Source: Xanthobacteraceae bacterium
GTDB taxonomy: Bacteria; Pseudomonadota; Alphaproteobacteria; Rhizobiales; Xanthobacteraceae
Assembly: GCA_022841625.1 (NCBI GenBank)
Contig: JALHRD010000015.1
Location: 1-64,000, forward strand
Length of the DNA: 64,000 bases
Reading direction: 5' to 3'
Part shown: positions 35,375 to 44,750 of the stretch, in pieces
Layout: each line of letters starts with the position of its first letter
Numbering within the stretch: the stretch's first letter is position 1
Position numbers and translations under genes: made by a program
The notes under the pieces: generated by a model
Database searches by the model: none
The model's input: the letters and a program-made list of their open reading frames with translations, nothing else
Told to the model about the DNA's origin: nothing

Positions 35375-36205
35375 ATGATCCGAGACTTGGTCGTCAACCT
35401 TGGCGGCGGCGGGACGCGGGACGTCACCGCCGACTATGCGATTTCGCTGGCCCAGTCATGCGGCGCGCATGTCGTCGGGATCGCCTTCGTCTATGAGCCG
35501 GTGATCCCGGGAAGCTTGCTCGGCGGCATCCCGACCGACCTGATCGAGGTCCAGCGCGAAGAAAATGCCAAGGCCGGCCAGGTGGCGGTGGCCAATTTCG
35601 AGGCTGCCGCCCGGAGCGCGGGCGTGTCGGCCGAAACCCGCCTGCTCGACGCCAGCATTGCCGGCGCGGCCGATCTGTTTGGGCGGATCGCCCGGCGCTT
35701 TGACATCGTGGTGGTCGGACAGGCGCCGCGCGACCAAGGCGTCTCCGAAGAGTTGCTGATCGAAGGCGCGCTATTCGGCTCCGGCCGTCCGGTGATCGTC
35801 GTGCCCGAAACTCATACGCAGCCGCTCAACCTCGACAATGTGATGATCTGTTGGGACGGCAGCCGCCCGGCCGCGCGGGCTATTGGCGATGCCATCCCAC
35901 TGCTGTCACGCGCCAAGGCGATCGAGATCGTGGTGGTAACCGGCGAACGCGACAAAAGCGGCGAGATCACCGGCGCCAACATGAAGCGGCATCTGACACG
36001 CCACGGGATTACCGTGAACATCAAGCGGATTGCCGCTGGCAATGCCGAAGTGCAGTCGGCGATCTTGGCCCATGCGGCCGGCACCGGTGCAAATTTTATC
36101 GTCATGGGCGGCTATGGCCATTCGCGACTGCGCGAGTTCATCCTTGGTGGAGTCACCCGCAGCATCCTCAAATCGATGCCGGTGCCGGTATTGATGTCGC
36201 ATTGA
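35375..36205 (+). CDS. Tandem universal stress protein (UspA x2)
   Basis: A 276-residue protein with two Usp domains (about 1-145 and 150-276). The first is degenerate at the nucleotide site (DIVVVGQAPRDQGVSEELLI). The second carries the ATP-binding motif FIVMGGYGHSRLREFILGGV, TRSILKSMPVPVLM, the G-x2-G-x9-G(S/T) type. Cytoplasmic stress protein. It is 80 bases downstream of the cytochrome gene on the same strand. Confidence 0.92.
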   Translation: MIRDLVVNLGGGGTRDVTADYAISLAQSCGAHVVGIAFVYEPVIPGSLLGGIPTDLIEVQREENAKAGQVAVANFEAAARSAGVSAETRLLDASIAGAADLFGRIARRFDIVVVGQAPRDQGVSEELLIEGALFGSGRPVIVVPETHTQPLNLDNVMICWDGSRPAARAIGDAIPLLSRAKAIEIVVVTGERDKSGEITGANMKRHLTRHGITVNIKRIAAGNAEVQSAILAHAAGTGANFIVMGGYGHSRLREFILGGVTRSILKSMPVPVLMSH

Positions 36206-36371
36206 ACGGCTCGACCGGTCGCCTTGTGTGTTGGCGGAACCCGGTACCGCAGTGGGCGATTTGGCGAAAAGTTTTTCCGCCACCGCTTCTCCCAAAAGCT
36301 GACCCAATGATTCTGACACTAGGCCATTGATCGGGTCCAGGCTTGTCGTCGGACCCGCAAGGAGCCAGACT

Positions 36372-37484
36372 ATGGCGCGCGATTTCACATTCGGTATCGA
36401 GGAAGAATATTTTCTGGTCGACGCGGAAACCAATTCGATCGCGCCCGGAATGCCGCGGGCATTCTTCGAAGCCGCGCGCAGCGCGACTAACGGCCATGTC
36501 GCCGGCGAACTGCTGCAATCGCAAATCGAAGTGGTCTCCTCGCCGCATGTTTGCATGTCTGACGCCCGCGACGAACTGCGGCATTTGCGGCAGACGCTGG
36601 CCGCCGTCGCCGCCGAGCACAACCTCGCCTTCCTTGCGGCCGGCACGCATCCCACGGCGCTATGGTGCGATTCCATTCAGACTTCCAAACAGCGTTACGA
36701 CGCCGTCATGCAAGACCTTCAGATGATCGGCCAGCGCAACATCCTGTGCGGGATGCATGTGCATGTCGAATTGCCCGATCCGGCGGCGCGTGTCGGCGTG
36801 ATGTACCGCATGCTACCGTATTTGCCGTTGCTCCTGGCGCTCTCGACATCGTCGCCGTTTTGGCAAACCCACCGCACCGGCCTCAAGGGTTATCGGCTCG
36901 CGGCCTATGACGAATTGCCGCGCACCGGCATGCCGGAACTGTTTCGCACCAATGAGGAATTCGACGCCTATGTCAGCGCGCTGGTGCGCTCAGGCGCGAT
37001 GGAGGATTCGAGCTATGTATGGTGGGCGATCCGGCCTTCGCTCAACCATCCGACCTTGGAACTGCGCGCGCCCGATTGTTGCACGCTGCTCGACGATTCG
37101 CTGGCGATCGCGGCGCTCTATCGCACCTTGGCGCGCCACCTTTATAATAACCCGGCATGCAATGCCGGCATGAGTGCCGTGTCGCGCGCCATCGTGATCG
37201 AGAACAAATGGCGCGCCCAGCGCTACGGCGTGCATGGCACCTTTGTGACCGAGGACGGCGCGGTAACGATCTCGGACATGCTCGATCGCGTAATCGAAGA
37301 GACCGCCGACGACGCCGACGCGCTCGATTGCACCAGGGAGGTCAGACGCTGCCGATCCATTGCGACACTTGGCACCTCAGCCGATACGCAATTGGCGGTA
37401 TACGACGCCCACCACAATGGCTCCGGATGCGACCACGCCTTGCGCGCCGTTACCAATTGGATCGCGACCGCCACCTTGCAATAG
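36372..37484 (+). CDS. YbdK-type carboxylate-amine ligase (GCS2 family)
   Basis: A 370-residue glutamate-cysteine-ligase-2 family enzyme from the ATG at 36372 (GGAG upstream). Signature segments: DFTFGIEEEYFLVD, LLQSQIEVVSSPH, CGMHVHVELPDPAARV and TLELRAPDCCTLLDD. YbdK proteins have weak gamma-glutamylcysteine ligase activity; the true substrate is unclear. Confidence 0.92.
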   Translation: MARDFTFGIEEEYFLVDAETNSIAPGMPRAFFEAARSATNGHVAGELLQSQIEVVSSPHVCMSDARDELRHLRQTLAAVAAEHNLAFLAAGTHPTALWCDSIQTSKQRYDAVMQDLQMIGQRNILCGMHVHVELPDPAARVGVMYRMLPYLPLLLALSTSSPFWQTHRTGLKGYRLAAYDELPRTGMPELFRTNEEFDAYVSALVRSGAMEDSSYVWWAIRPSLNHPTLELRAPDCCTLLDDSLAIAALYRTLARHLYNNPACNAGMSAVSRAIVIENKWRAQRYGVHGTFVTEDGAVTISDMLDRVIEETADDADALDCTREVRRCRSIATLGTSADTQLAVYDAHHNGSGCDHALRAVTNWIATATLQ

Positions 37485-37507
37485 GGTCAAGGTCGCTGTG
37501 TGTCCGC

Positions 37508-38170
37508 TCAATGCGCCAGCGGAAGGCGCGTTTGCACCACAAGCCCCCGCGCGCGCGCATCGACCACGCCAAGCGCACGCAGGGCAAACAGCATCAGCGC
37601 CTGGACCGTGGCGCGGCGTTTCGCCGGATCGTCGGCAATCGGCGCCGCCAAGGGGCCGACCAATCCTTCAATCAGCGCGCCGACCAAGGCCAATGCAGCT
37701 GCGCCGGGATCCTGATCGGGCAGATGCCCGCCGGCCACCGCGACGCGAATGCGCGTTTCAAACGCGCCGGCGAGCGCCTTGCGATATTTGATGCGGGCAG
37801 CATCGGCATCGCGATCAATCGGTTCGGCGATCAGCGCGAACGCGAGCCGGCGATCCGCCAGCGCCCGCACGCCGAAGGTCGCCAATGCCGCCGCCAGCGC
37901 CGAGAGCGGACCCGGCGCGGCGTCAGCGGCCTTTGAGAGCGCGGCGATTTCAGATTGCGCCAGCGCCGCCACCAGATCGGCAATCAATTCGGTCTTGGAT
38001 GGGAAATAACGGTAGACCGTACCGGCCGCAATGCCGGCCCGCTCGGCCACCGGCACCATCTGCACCGCGGCGATGCCACCTTCCGAAGCAAGCGCCCGCG
38101 CCGCCGACAGGATCGCGTCATGGCGCGCGGCCAGCTTACGTCGAACATTGTCGGTGCGCCGGTAGGGCAT
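37508..38170 (-). CDS. TetR-family transcriptional regulator
   Basis: A 220-residue regulator. The HTH is at about residues 30-60 (MVPVAERAGIAAGTVYRYFP, SKTELIADLVAAL). The C-terminal ligand domain is Ala/Leu-rich helical with DADAARIKYRKALAGAFETR. The start (MPYRRTDNVRRKL, 38170) lacks a strong Shine-Dalgarno. It is downstream of the TPP enzyme on the same strand, so it may regulate that operon. Confidence 0.88.
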   Translation of the reverse strand: MPYRRTDNVRRKLAARHDAILSAARALASEGGIAAVQMVPVAERAGIAAGTVYRYFPSKTELIADLVAALAQSEIAALSKAADAAPGPLSALAAALATFGVRALADRRLAFALIAEPIDRDADAARIKYRKALAGAFETRIRVAVAGGHLPDQDPGAAALALVGALIEGLVGPLAAPIADDPAKRRATVQALMLFALRALGVVDARARGLVVQTRLPLAH

Positions 38171-38219
38171 GGCAAGGAGTGAACCACGATTCACCCCGCC
38201 GGCGCAATGCAACCCAGGC

Positions 38220-39929
38220 TCACCCGCCGGCCGTTTGGGCCTGCTTACGGATCGCGGCCAGCGTCGTCGTTGGCGTGATCGCCTCGGAATCGACCTTGAT
38301 GTGAATGATCGCGGGCTTGCCGGACTGCTGCGCGGACGTGAAGGCGGCGGCGAAGTCGGCGGTTTTCTCCACCGTCGCACCGACGCCGCCAAACGCCCGG
38401 GCATAGGCCGCGAAATCTGGATTACGCAGCGTCGTGGCGATGACGCGGCCGGGATGATGCCGCTCCTGGTGCATGCGGATGGTGCCGTACATGCCGTTGT
38501 CCACGATGATGACAATGATCGGCAGGTCATATTGAACGGCAGTGGCAAATTCCTGCCCGGTCATCATGAAATCGCCATCGCCGCAAAATGCCACGACGGT
38601 GCGTTCCGGCATCAGGCGCTTCATGGCGACGGCCGCGGGCAAGCCATATCCCATGGACCCGGATGCCGGCGCATATTGCGTGCCGTAGTGGCGATAGCGA
38701 TGAAAGCGCTGCACCCAGATCGAGAAATTGCCGGCGCCGGTGCAAACCACGGCATCGATGGGAAGCGCTTTGCGCAAGCTGACAACAATCTCGCCGATAT
38801 TCACCGGGCCGGGCACCGCGGTCGGCGATTCGGACCAGGCCAGGTAATCCGCATGGGCGGCTTTGGTCTCGGCCCGCCACCGAATGTCATTCGGCGCCGC
38901 GAGTTGATCAAGCGCTGCAACAAAGGCCGTCGGCGTCGCATGGATCGCAAGCTGCGGACGATAGACCCGTCCAAGTTCTTCGATGCCGGGATGCACATGA
39001 ATGAGCGTCTGCTTGGGCACCGGCACGTCCAGCAATGTATAGCCCTGCGATGGCCATTCACCGAGACGCCCGCCGATCAGCAGCACGAGATCGGCCGCCT
39101 TCACGCGCGCCAACAGCTTGGGATTTGGCCCGCTGCTGAGATCGCCGGCATAGCTCGCATGAAGCGGGTCGACCACATGGCTGCGGCGGAACGACGTCAC
39201 CAACGGAACTTCAAACCGCTCGGCAAAGCGCATCAGGGCGGCGCTCGCGGACTGCGACCAACGGCTGCCGCCGGCAATTACCAGCGGCCGCTCGGCGGCG
39301 GCAACCAATTGCCGCATACGGTCGATCTCGGCCGCGCCCGGCGATGTCTCAACCACGTCAAAAGCCGGCATGTCGGCCACGACGACGCGCTCGGACAGCA
39401 TATCCTCCGGCAGCGCCACCACCACCGGGCCAGGCCGTCCGTTGGTCGCCGTATAAAAGGCGCGCGACACCAGTTCGGGAATCCGGCTGGGATCGTCGAT
39501 TTCGGTTACCCATTTGGCGATCGAACCGAACATCGCCCGATAATCGAGTTCCTGGAAGGCCTCGCGCTCGCGCATGTCGCGTCCGACCTGGCCGACGAAC
39601 AGGATCATCGGCGTGGAGTCTTGACGCGCAATATGAAGGCCGGCCGATGCATTGGTCGCGCCCGGACCGCGGGTTACAAAACAGATGCCGGGTCGGCCGG
39701 TCGCCTTGCCGACCGCCTCCGCCATCATTGACGCGCCACCTTCCTGCCGGCACACCGTCAACTCAATTGAACTGCCATACATGCCATCAAGGGCCGCGAT
39801 GTAACTCTCGCCCGGCACGCAGAAGGCATGCCGCACGCCATGAATGACAAGCTGATCGACCAGGATCTCGCCACCGGTTCTAAGGCCGTCACCCGCACGC
39901 ATCGATGATTGCTCCTGCATTGACGGCAT
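38220..39929 (-). CDS. Acetolactate-synthase-like TPP-dependent enzyme
   Basis: A 569-residue three-domain ThDP enzyme. Catalytic Glu in TVCRQEGGASMMAEAVGKAT; PYR domain GPGATNASAGLHIARQDSTP; central domain PLVIAGGSRWSQSA; PP domain GSMGYGLPAAVAMK, VVAFCGDGDFMMTGQEF and IIVDNGMYGTIRMHQ. It resembles orphan IlvB paralogues (acetolactate synthase catalytic type, no regulatory subunit), so it may be a decarboxylase or ligase of another 2-ketoacid. In a NIPSNAP-TPP enzyme-TetR block. Confidence 0.9.
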   Translation of the reverse strand: MPSMQEQSSMRAGDGLRTGGEILVDQLVIHGVRHAFCVPGESYIAALDGMYGSSIELTVCRQEGGASMMAEAVGKATGRPGICFVTRGPGATNASAGLHIARQDSTPMILFVGQVGRDMREREAFQELDYRAMFGSIAKWVTEIDDPSRIPELVSRAFYTATNGRPGPVVVALPEDMLSERVVVADMPAFDVVETSPGAAEIDRMRQLVAAAERPLVIAGGSRWSQSASAALMRFAERFEVPLVTSFRRSHVVDPLHASYAGDLSSGPNPKLLARVKAADLVLLIGGRLGEWPSQGYTLLDVPVPKQTLIHVHPGIEELGRVYRPQLAIHATPTAFVAALDQLAAPNDIRWRAETKAAHADYLAWSESPTAVPGPVNIGEIVVSLRKALPIDAVVCTGAGNFSIWVQRFHRYRHYGTQYAPASGSMGYGLPAAVAMKRLMPERTVVAFCGDGDFMMTGQEFATAVQYDLPIIVIIVDNGMYGTIRMHQERHHPGRVIATTLRNPDFAAYARAFGGVGATVEKTADFAAAFTSAQQSGKPAIIHIKVDSEAITPTTTLAAIRKQAQTAGG

Positions 39930-40013
39930 GGTTATAGCCGGAATCGCGCTTACGCCACCTCGGTCAAAAGCAATTTGTCCGGTGGACTGCTGCCCGGTAG
40001 CCCCGTCGGCCGG

Positions 40014-40337
40014 TCAGCGCCTGATCGGCGCAAATTTCGCCGGCACCATGAGGCTGGTGCGCTGGTCGACAATGTAGCCATTTTCGGCGTTCTTGCGCAC
40101 ATAGACCTGCCAATCCGGCTCCTTGGTCATGGCCGCCCGTCGTTCGGCGCGATCGCCGGCGTCCTTGAACGCCCACAGATGGACCAAAGTATTGAGATCG
40201 CCACTTTCGGCCGAGAGATAAGCGATCGGCTCGCCGCAATACTTGATCTGGGTGGGCAGGCCGTATTTTTCGTAGACGTCCATCTGAGCCTGAGCCATGC
40301 CGGGTTTGACGCGATAGGTGCGAAGATCGACAAGCAT
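40014..40337 (-). CDS. NIPSNAP family protein
   Basis: A 107-residue protein starting at the second ATG (40337), which has GGAGA immediately upstream. LVDLRTYRVKPGMAQAQMDV, LVHLWAFKDAGDRAERRAAM and PDWQVYVRK are NIPSNAP/ferredoxin-like hallmarks. Family function is unclear, but members often sit with catabolic enzymes. Upstream of the TPP enzyme by 84 bases. Confidence 0.9.
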   Translation of the reverse strand: MLVDLRTYRVKPGMAQAQMDVYEKYGLPTQIKYCGEPIAYLSAESGDLNTLVHLWAFKDAGDRAERRAAMTKEPDWQVYVRKNAENGYIVDQRTSLMVPAKFAPIRR

Positions 40338-40412
40338 GCTGTTCTCCATGATTGCTGCCGGATAACGACATAAGGTCAATGCTATCGAACGACCCGTCAA
40401 TGGTATGCGCCG

Positions 40413-41951
40413 ATGACTGATACCCCGACAACGCAGGACGCGGTATTCGCGCTGCTCGCCGCGCCGGAGACCCATGGCGGGCAAGCGGTGAAGCGGATCG
40501 ACACCCATGCCGCCTCGGTTTTTCTCGCCGGCGAACGGGCGCTGAAGGTCAAACGCGCGGTCAAATTCCCGTTCCTGGACTATTCCACCCTCGCCAAACG
40601 CAAGCGCGCCTGCGAAGCCGAGCTTGCGGTCAACCGCCGCGCTGCGCCCGCCATCTACCGCCGGGTTGTGGCCATAACGCGCGAGACCGACGGACGGCTG
40701 GCGCTCGACGGAAAGGGCGAACCCATCGAGTGGGCGGTCGAAATGCGCCGCTTTGACGAACGGCAGACGCTCGACCATCTCGCCGCCGCCGGAGCAATCG
40801 ATCCGGCGCTGGCCGATGCGCTCGCGCACAGCGTTGCTGCCGCTCACGCCGATGCCGAGCCTGCCGATGCCGTGCGCTGGATCGCGGCCATCGAGGGCGA
40901 GATCGGCGATCATGCCGACGCCTTCGCGCTGCGGCCTGAATTATTCCCGCGCGAGGCGAGCCGTGACTTCGTGGCGGCGAGCCGCGCCATTTTGGCGCGC
41001 ATTCGGCCGCTGCTCCTCGAGCGCGGACGAGCGGGGTTTGTCCGACGCATCCATGGCGACCTTCATCTGGGCAATATCGTGCTGCTCGACCACCACCCGA
41101 CGCTGTTCGACGCCATCGAGTTCAGCGAGGTGATCGCCTCCGGCGACGTGCTTTACGATCTTGCTTTTCTGTTGATGGATCTGGTCGAGCGCGATCTGAG
41201 ACCGGCGGCCAATAGCGTCTTCAACCGCTATCTCATCGAGGCGGCGCGCGATGAAAACCTCGATGCGCTTGCAGCGCTGCCGCTGTTCCTGGCAATGCGG
41301 GCTGCGATCCGCGCCAAGGTGACCGCGGCGCGCCTGGAACGCGCCAAGCCCGATGAGCAGCCCGCGATCGCGCGCAGCGCACGCCACTATTTTGATTGGG
41401 CCGGAAAATTCATCGCACCGCCACCGGCGATCATTGTGGCGGTCGGCGGGCTGTCGGGCACTGGAAAATCGGCTTTGGCGCGCGCACTCGCCCCGTTTCT
41501 GGGGCCGCCGCCCGGCGCCGTCGTGTTGCGTTCCGACATCGAGCGCAAAACGCTGTTCGGCAGACGCGAACTTGAGCCGTTGACGCCGGCAGCCTATACG
41601 CCGGAGGTGACGGCGCGAGTCTACGCATCGCTGATCGATAAGGCGCGGCGCGCCGCCGCCGCCGGCCACGCGGTTGTCCTGGATGCGGTATTCGCCCATC
41701 CCGATGAACGCGCGCAGGCCGCGCGCGCGGCGAAGGCCGCCGGCGTGCCGTTCCTGGGACTATTTCTGGAAGCCGACCTCGCCACACGCGTTCGACGCAT
41801 TGGCGCACGGGTGCGCGATGCGTCCGATGCCAACGCCGACGTGGCGCGCGCGCAGCAGGCTTACGATCTCGGCTCGGTCGCATGGCATCGCATCGACGCC
41901 TCGGAAACGGCGGAAACAACGCTCCTGCGCGCAAGGGCTGCGCTCGCATGA
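40413..41951 (+). CDS. Fusion of APH-like kinase and P-loop kinase domains
   Basis: A 512-residue two-domain protein. Residues 1-330 are an aminoglycoside-phosphotransferase-like fold with catalytic loop RIHGDLHLGNIVLLDHHPTL, FDAIEFSE. Residues 345-512 are a P-loop kinase domain with Walker A VGGLSGTGKSALARAL, VVLRSDIERKTLFGRRELEP and AAAGHAVVLDAVFAHPDERA (gluconate kinase-like). This fusion is common in alphaproteobacteria with unknown substrate. Stop overlaps the MFS start (ATGA). Confidence 0.9.
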   Translation: MTDTPTTQDAVFALLAAPETHGGQAVKRIDTHAASVFLAGERALKVKRAVKFPFLDYSTLAKRKRACEAELAVNRRAAPAIYRRVVAITRETDGRLALDGKGEPIEWAVEMRRFDERQTLDHLAAAGAIDPALADALAHSVAAAHADAEPADAVRWIAAIEGEIGDHADAFALRPELFPREASRDFVAASRAILARIRPLLLERGRAGFVRRIHGDLHLGNIVLLDHHPTLFDAIEFSEVIASGDVLYDLAFLLMDLVERDLRPAANSVFNRYLIEAARDENLDALAALPLFLAMRAAIRAKVTAARLERAKPDEQPAIARSARHYFDWAGKFIAPPPAIIVAVGGLSGTGKSALARALAPFLGPPPGAVVLRSDIERKTLFGRRELEPLTPAAYTPEVTARVYASLIDKARRAAAAGHAVVLDAVFAHPDERAQAARAAKAAGVPFLGLFLEADLATRVRRIGARVRDASDANADVARAQQAYDLGSVAWHRIDASETAETTLLRARAALA

Positions 41952-43135
41952 TCGCGACCGCGCCAAGCGGCAAGCTTACGCGCGGCCTGGCGGTTGGGCT
42001 TGCCGGCTACTGCACATTCATCAATCTCTACTCCCCGCAAGCGCTGCTGCCATCATTGGCGGCGGAATTCTCCGTCAGCGCGGCGGCCATCAGCGCGACC
42101 ATGACGGCTGGCACTTTGGCGGTTGCGATGACCGCGCCATTCAGCGGGGCCGCCGCCGACGTGCTCGGACGCAAGCGGGTCATCACCGCGGCCATGCTGG
42201 CGCTTGTCATTCCAACGCTCATGATCGCCATGGCGCCCGATTTGCCATCGCTCGTCGCCTGGCGCTTCATCCAAGGCCTGACCCTGCCGCCGATTTTTGC
42301 GGTCATCATTGCCTATATCGGCGACGAATGGCCGGCGGCGGAGGTCGCGGGCATGGCCGGGGTCTATACCTCCGGGGCCAGCCTTGGTGGATTCAGCGGC
42401 CGGTTCGTGACCGGCGTTCTCTCCGACATGATCGGATGGCGCAGCGCTCATGTGGTGCTGGCGCTAATCACGCTCGCCGCGGCCGGCGCGGTCGCGGCGC
42501 TGTTGCCGCGCGAACGCCATTTCGTACGCTCGGCAAGCTTTCTGGCGTCGCTCAAGCAGATGTTGCAACACCTGCGAAATTCGCAACTGGTCGCGACCTA
42601 TGCCGTCGGGTTCGGAACGCTGTTCAATTTCATTGCGACTTTCACCTACATCAATTTTGTGCTCGCCGCGCCGCCGTTCTCATTTTCGGCGACGCTGCTC
42701 GGCGCCGTATTTCTGGTCTATTTGCTCGGTTCGGCAATCACGCCGATGACCGGCCGGTTCATCCATCGGCTCGGACGGCGCTCCTTCATGATCGGCAATT
42801 GCGTGGTCTGGATGGGCGGGATCCTGCTGACGCTGATCCCGTCGCTGGTCGCGATCATCGCAGGGCTCGCTATCTGCGCGGTCTGTGGGTTGACCGCGCA
42901 GGCGGTCTCGACCGGCTATGTCACGCTCACCGCGACCGAAGGCCGGTCGTCCGCGGTTGGCCTTTATGTGACGTTCTTCTACATCGGCGGCAGCTTCGGC
43001 GCATTCCTGCCGGGCCTTGCTTGGGAGGCGGCCGGCTGGCCGGCCTGCGTCGCATTGATATGCGCGATGACCGCCCTGATCGCCGCGGTGGTCGCAACGA
43101 TTTGGAATCGAGCTCCCGCTTCGGCCGCTGCTTGA
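41948..43135 (+). CDS. MFS transporter, YnfM-like
   Basis: A 395-residue 12-helix transporter from the ATG at 41948 overlapping the kinase stop. The family signature between helices 2 and 3 is AAADVLGRKRVITAAMLALV, with a second-half equivalent GRFIHRLGRRSFMIGNCVV. YnfM-type proteins are drug/metabolite efflux carriers. Translational coupling suggests that the kinase fusion and transporter work together. Confidence 0.9.
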   Translation: MIATAPSGKLTRGLAVGLAGYCTFINLYSPQALLPSLAAEFSVSAAAISATMTAGTLAVAMTAPFSGAAADVLGRKRVITAAMLALVIPTLMIAMAPDLPSLVAWRFIQGLTLPPIFAVIIAYIGDEWPAAEVAGMAGVYTSGASLGGFSGRFVTGVLSDMIGWRSAHVVLALITLAAAGAVAALLPRERHFVRSASFLASLKQMLQHLRNSQLVATYAVGFGTLFNFIATFTYINFVLAAPPFSFSATLLGAVFLVYLLGSAITPMTGRFIHRLGRRSFMIGNCVVWMGGILLTLIPSLVAIIAGLAICAVCGLTAQAVSTGYVTLTATEGRSSAVGLYVTFFYIGGSFGAFLPGLAWEAAGWPACVALICAMTALIAAVVATIWNRAPASAAA

Positions 43136-43211
43136 GGATCAAGCTGTCCGCATCGTTCGTGTGGCGGCGGTCGCGACGAACGCCCCCAGCACCGTCACCG
43201 ACAACACGTTC

Positions 43212-44579
43212 CTACTGGCTATCGAGATAGGACACCTGCCGAATCGGCTCCGGGTCGGCCGATTGCAGCACAAAGCCCGCGGCGCGCGCATCATTGGTCG
43301 ACGACCGCAGATCCGCGACCAGCGCATTGGCAGGCGCTGTATCGTGGTTGTAGATGTCATCGCGGAATTGCACGAGCCCGTCGCGGCTCACCCAGCCGGT
43401 CAGATAGACCCACGCCACCGGCACCCGGCGGGCCAGCCGAATGTCCTGCCGCTGACCGCCGGCAATGGCGGCGTCGATCTTGGCGCGATTCCAGCCATCC
43501 TGGTCCTGCAGCAGCCACACTGCGAGATCGCGCGGATTTTCGACGCGCGCGCAGCCCGACGACTGGAAGCGGTAGTCCGCGCTGAACAGCGACCGGTTAT
43601 TGGTGTCGTGCAGATAGACGGAGTGTGGATTGGGCATGTCGAAGCGCACCGCGCCAAGCGCATTCCAAGTCCCGGAATCCTGCCGGATGGTGAAGTTCGG
43701 CGCGCCGTCGGAGTGCCAGTTCACCGAGGCTGGATCGATTTCGTGGCCGGCCCCATCCAGCACGCGCATCCGCATGCGCGCGACATAGCCGGGATCGGCG
43801 CGCATCTTGGTCCGGATGTCTTTCTTCAAGATGCTCAACGGCACGGTCCATGTCGGATTGAGATTGACCGCGGTGATATGGGTCGTGAGCGTCGGCGATG
43901 GCCGGTCTGGTTTGCCGACAATGGCCGCGTGGCGCCGCGTAACCTTGCCGTTCTCCACCACCTCGGCGACCGCGGCGGGGATGTTGACCACCACGTAACG
44001 CTGCCCAAAGGTAAAATCCATGCCCGCAAGCCGATCGAGCGAGGCCGCCAGCTGACGCAGGCGCTGGGTGACCGGAACATTGAGCGCAGCGAGCGTTCGC
44101 TGCCCAACCGTGCCGGTTTCTTCAAGGCCATGGCGGGCCTGGAAGCGCCGGATCGCGGCAGTCAGGTGAGCGTCAAAAACATTGCCGCTGGCATATTGCG
44201 GCGGCAGATCGTCGGTCACCGCCAGGCGCGCGCGGAGCAGGGCGACATCCGGTCCGGACGAACCGGGAGCAAGCTTCACGACCTCCGATGGCAATGTCGG
44301 CCAGCCGCCCCGCACTTCCAGGGTGGAATAGCTCAGCAGGGTCGCTGAAATGCGCCGCGCGGTTTCGTTGTCATAGCTCGGATGGGGCGAATCCGAGATG
44401 CGGGTCGCTGCGGGCGGCGCCTGCTTGGCCTTCGCCGCCGTTTGCTCCTTCGCTTTGGCTTTCGCAGGCGGGCTGCCGCTTTGGGCCAAGGCCGGGCCTG
44501 CCAGCAAGGCCGCGGCCAAAACCGCCAGCGCCGCGCTGCGCACCGACGGCCTGCCAACGCACGAATCGGTCCAATGCAT
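43212..44579 (-). CDS. L,D-transpeptidase, YcbB/LdtD type
   Basis: A 455-residue periplasmic enzyme. Signal peptide at about residues 1-32 (ALAVLAAALLAGPALAQSG). PG-binding domain at about 125-170 (FDAHLTAAIRRFQARHGLEE, TGTVGQRTLAALNVP). YkuD catalytic domain with YVVVNIPAAVAEVVENGKV, PNPHSVYLHDTNNRSLF and the active-site SSGCARVENP (Cys). It makes 3-3 peptidoglycan cross-links. No partner is adjacent. Confidence 0.93.
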   Translation of the reverse strand: MHWTDSCVGRPSVRSAALAVLAAALLAGPALAQSGSPPAKAKAKEQTAAKAKQAPPAATRISDSPHPSYDNETARRISATLLSYSTLEVRGGWPTLPSEVVKLAPGSSGPDVALLRARLAVTDDLPPQYASGNVFDAHLTAAIRRFQARHGLEETGTVGQRTLAALNVPVTQRLRQLAASLDRLAGMDFTFGQRYVVVNIPAAVAEVVENGKVTRRHAAIVGKPDRPSPTLTTHITAVNLNPTWTVPLSILKKDIRTKMRADPGYVARMRMRVLDGAGHEIDPASVNWHSDGAPNFTIRQDSGTWNALGAVRFDMPNPHSVYLHDTNNRSLFSADYRFQSSGCARVENPRDLAVWLLQDQDGWNRAKIDAAIAGGQRQDIRLARRVPVAWVYLTGWVSRDGLVQFRDDIYNHDTAPANALVADLRSSTNDARAAGFVLQSADPEPIRQVSYLDSQ

Positions 44580-44750
44580 GCGATTTCCCCCAAATAGGAT
44601 AGCAAACGCGGAGCCTACCGTCGCCTCCGATCAATCGATCGGGCACCGGCCAGCCCCATGCAGATATGATATTCGTCGGTTCAAGACCGGTTAAGGTTCA
44701 CGCCTTCGCCCAAGAACACCAAGAGAATGCCCTTCGAAAGGAAACCCCTT

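Noticed and set aside
38169-39731. 520-codon plus-strand open frame
   Set aside because: Shadow of the TPP enzyme gene; no motifs and no plausible start context.
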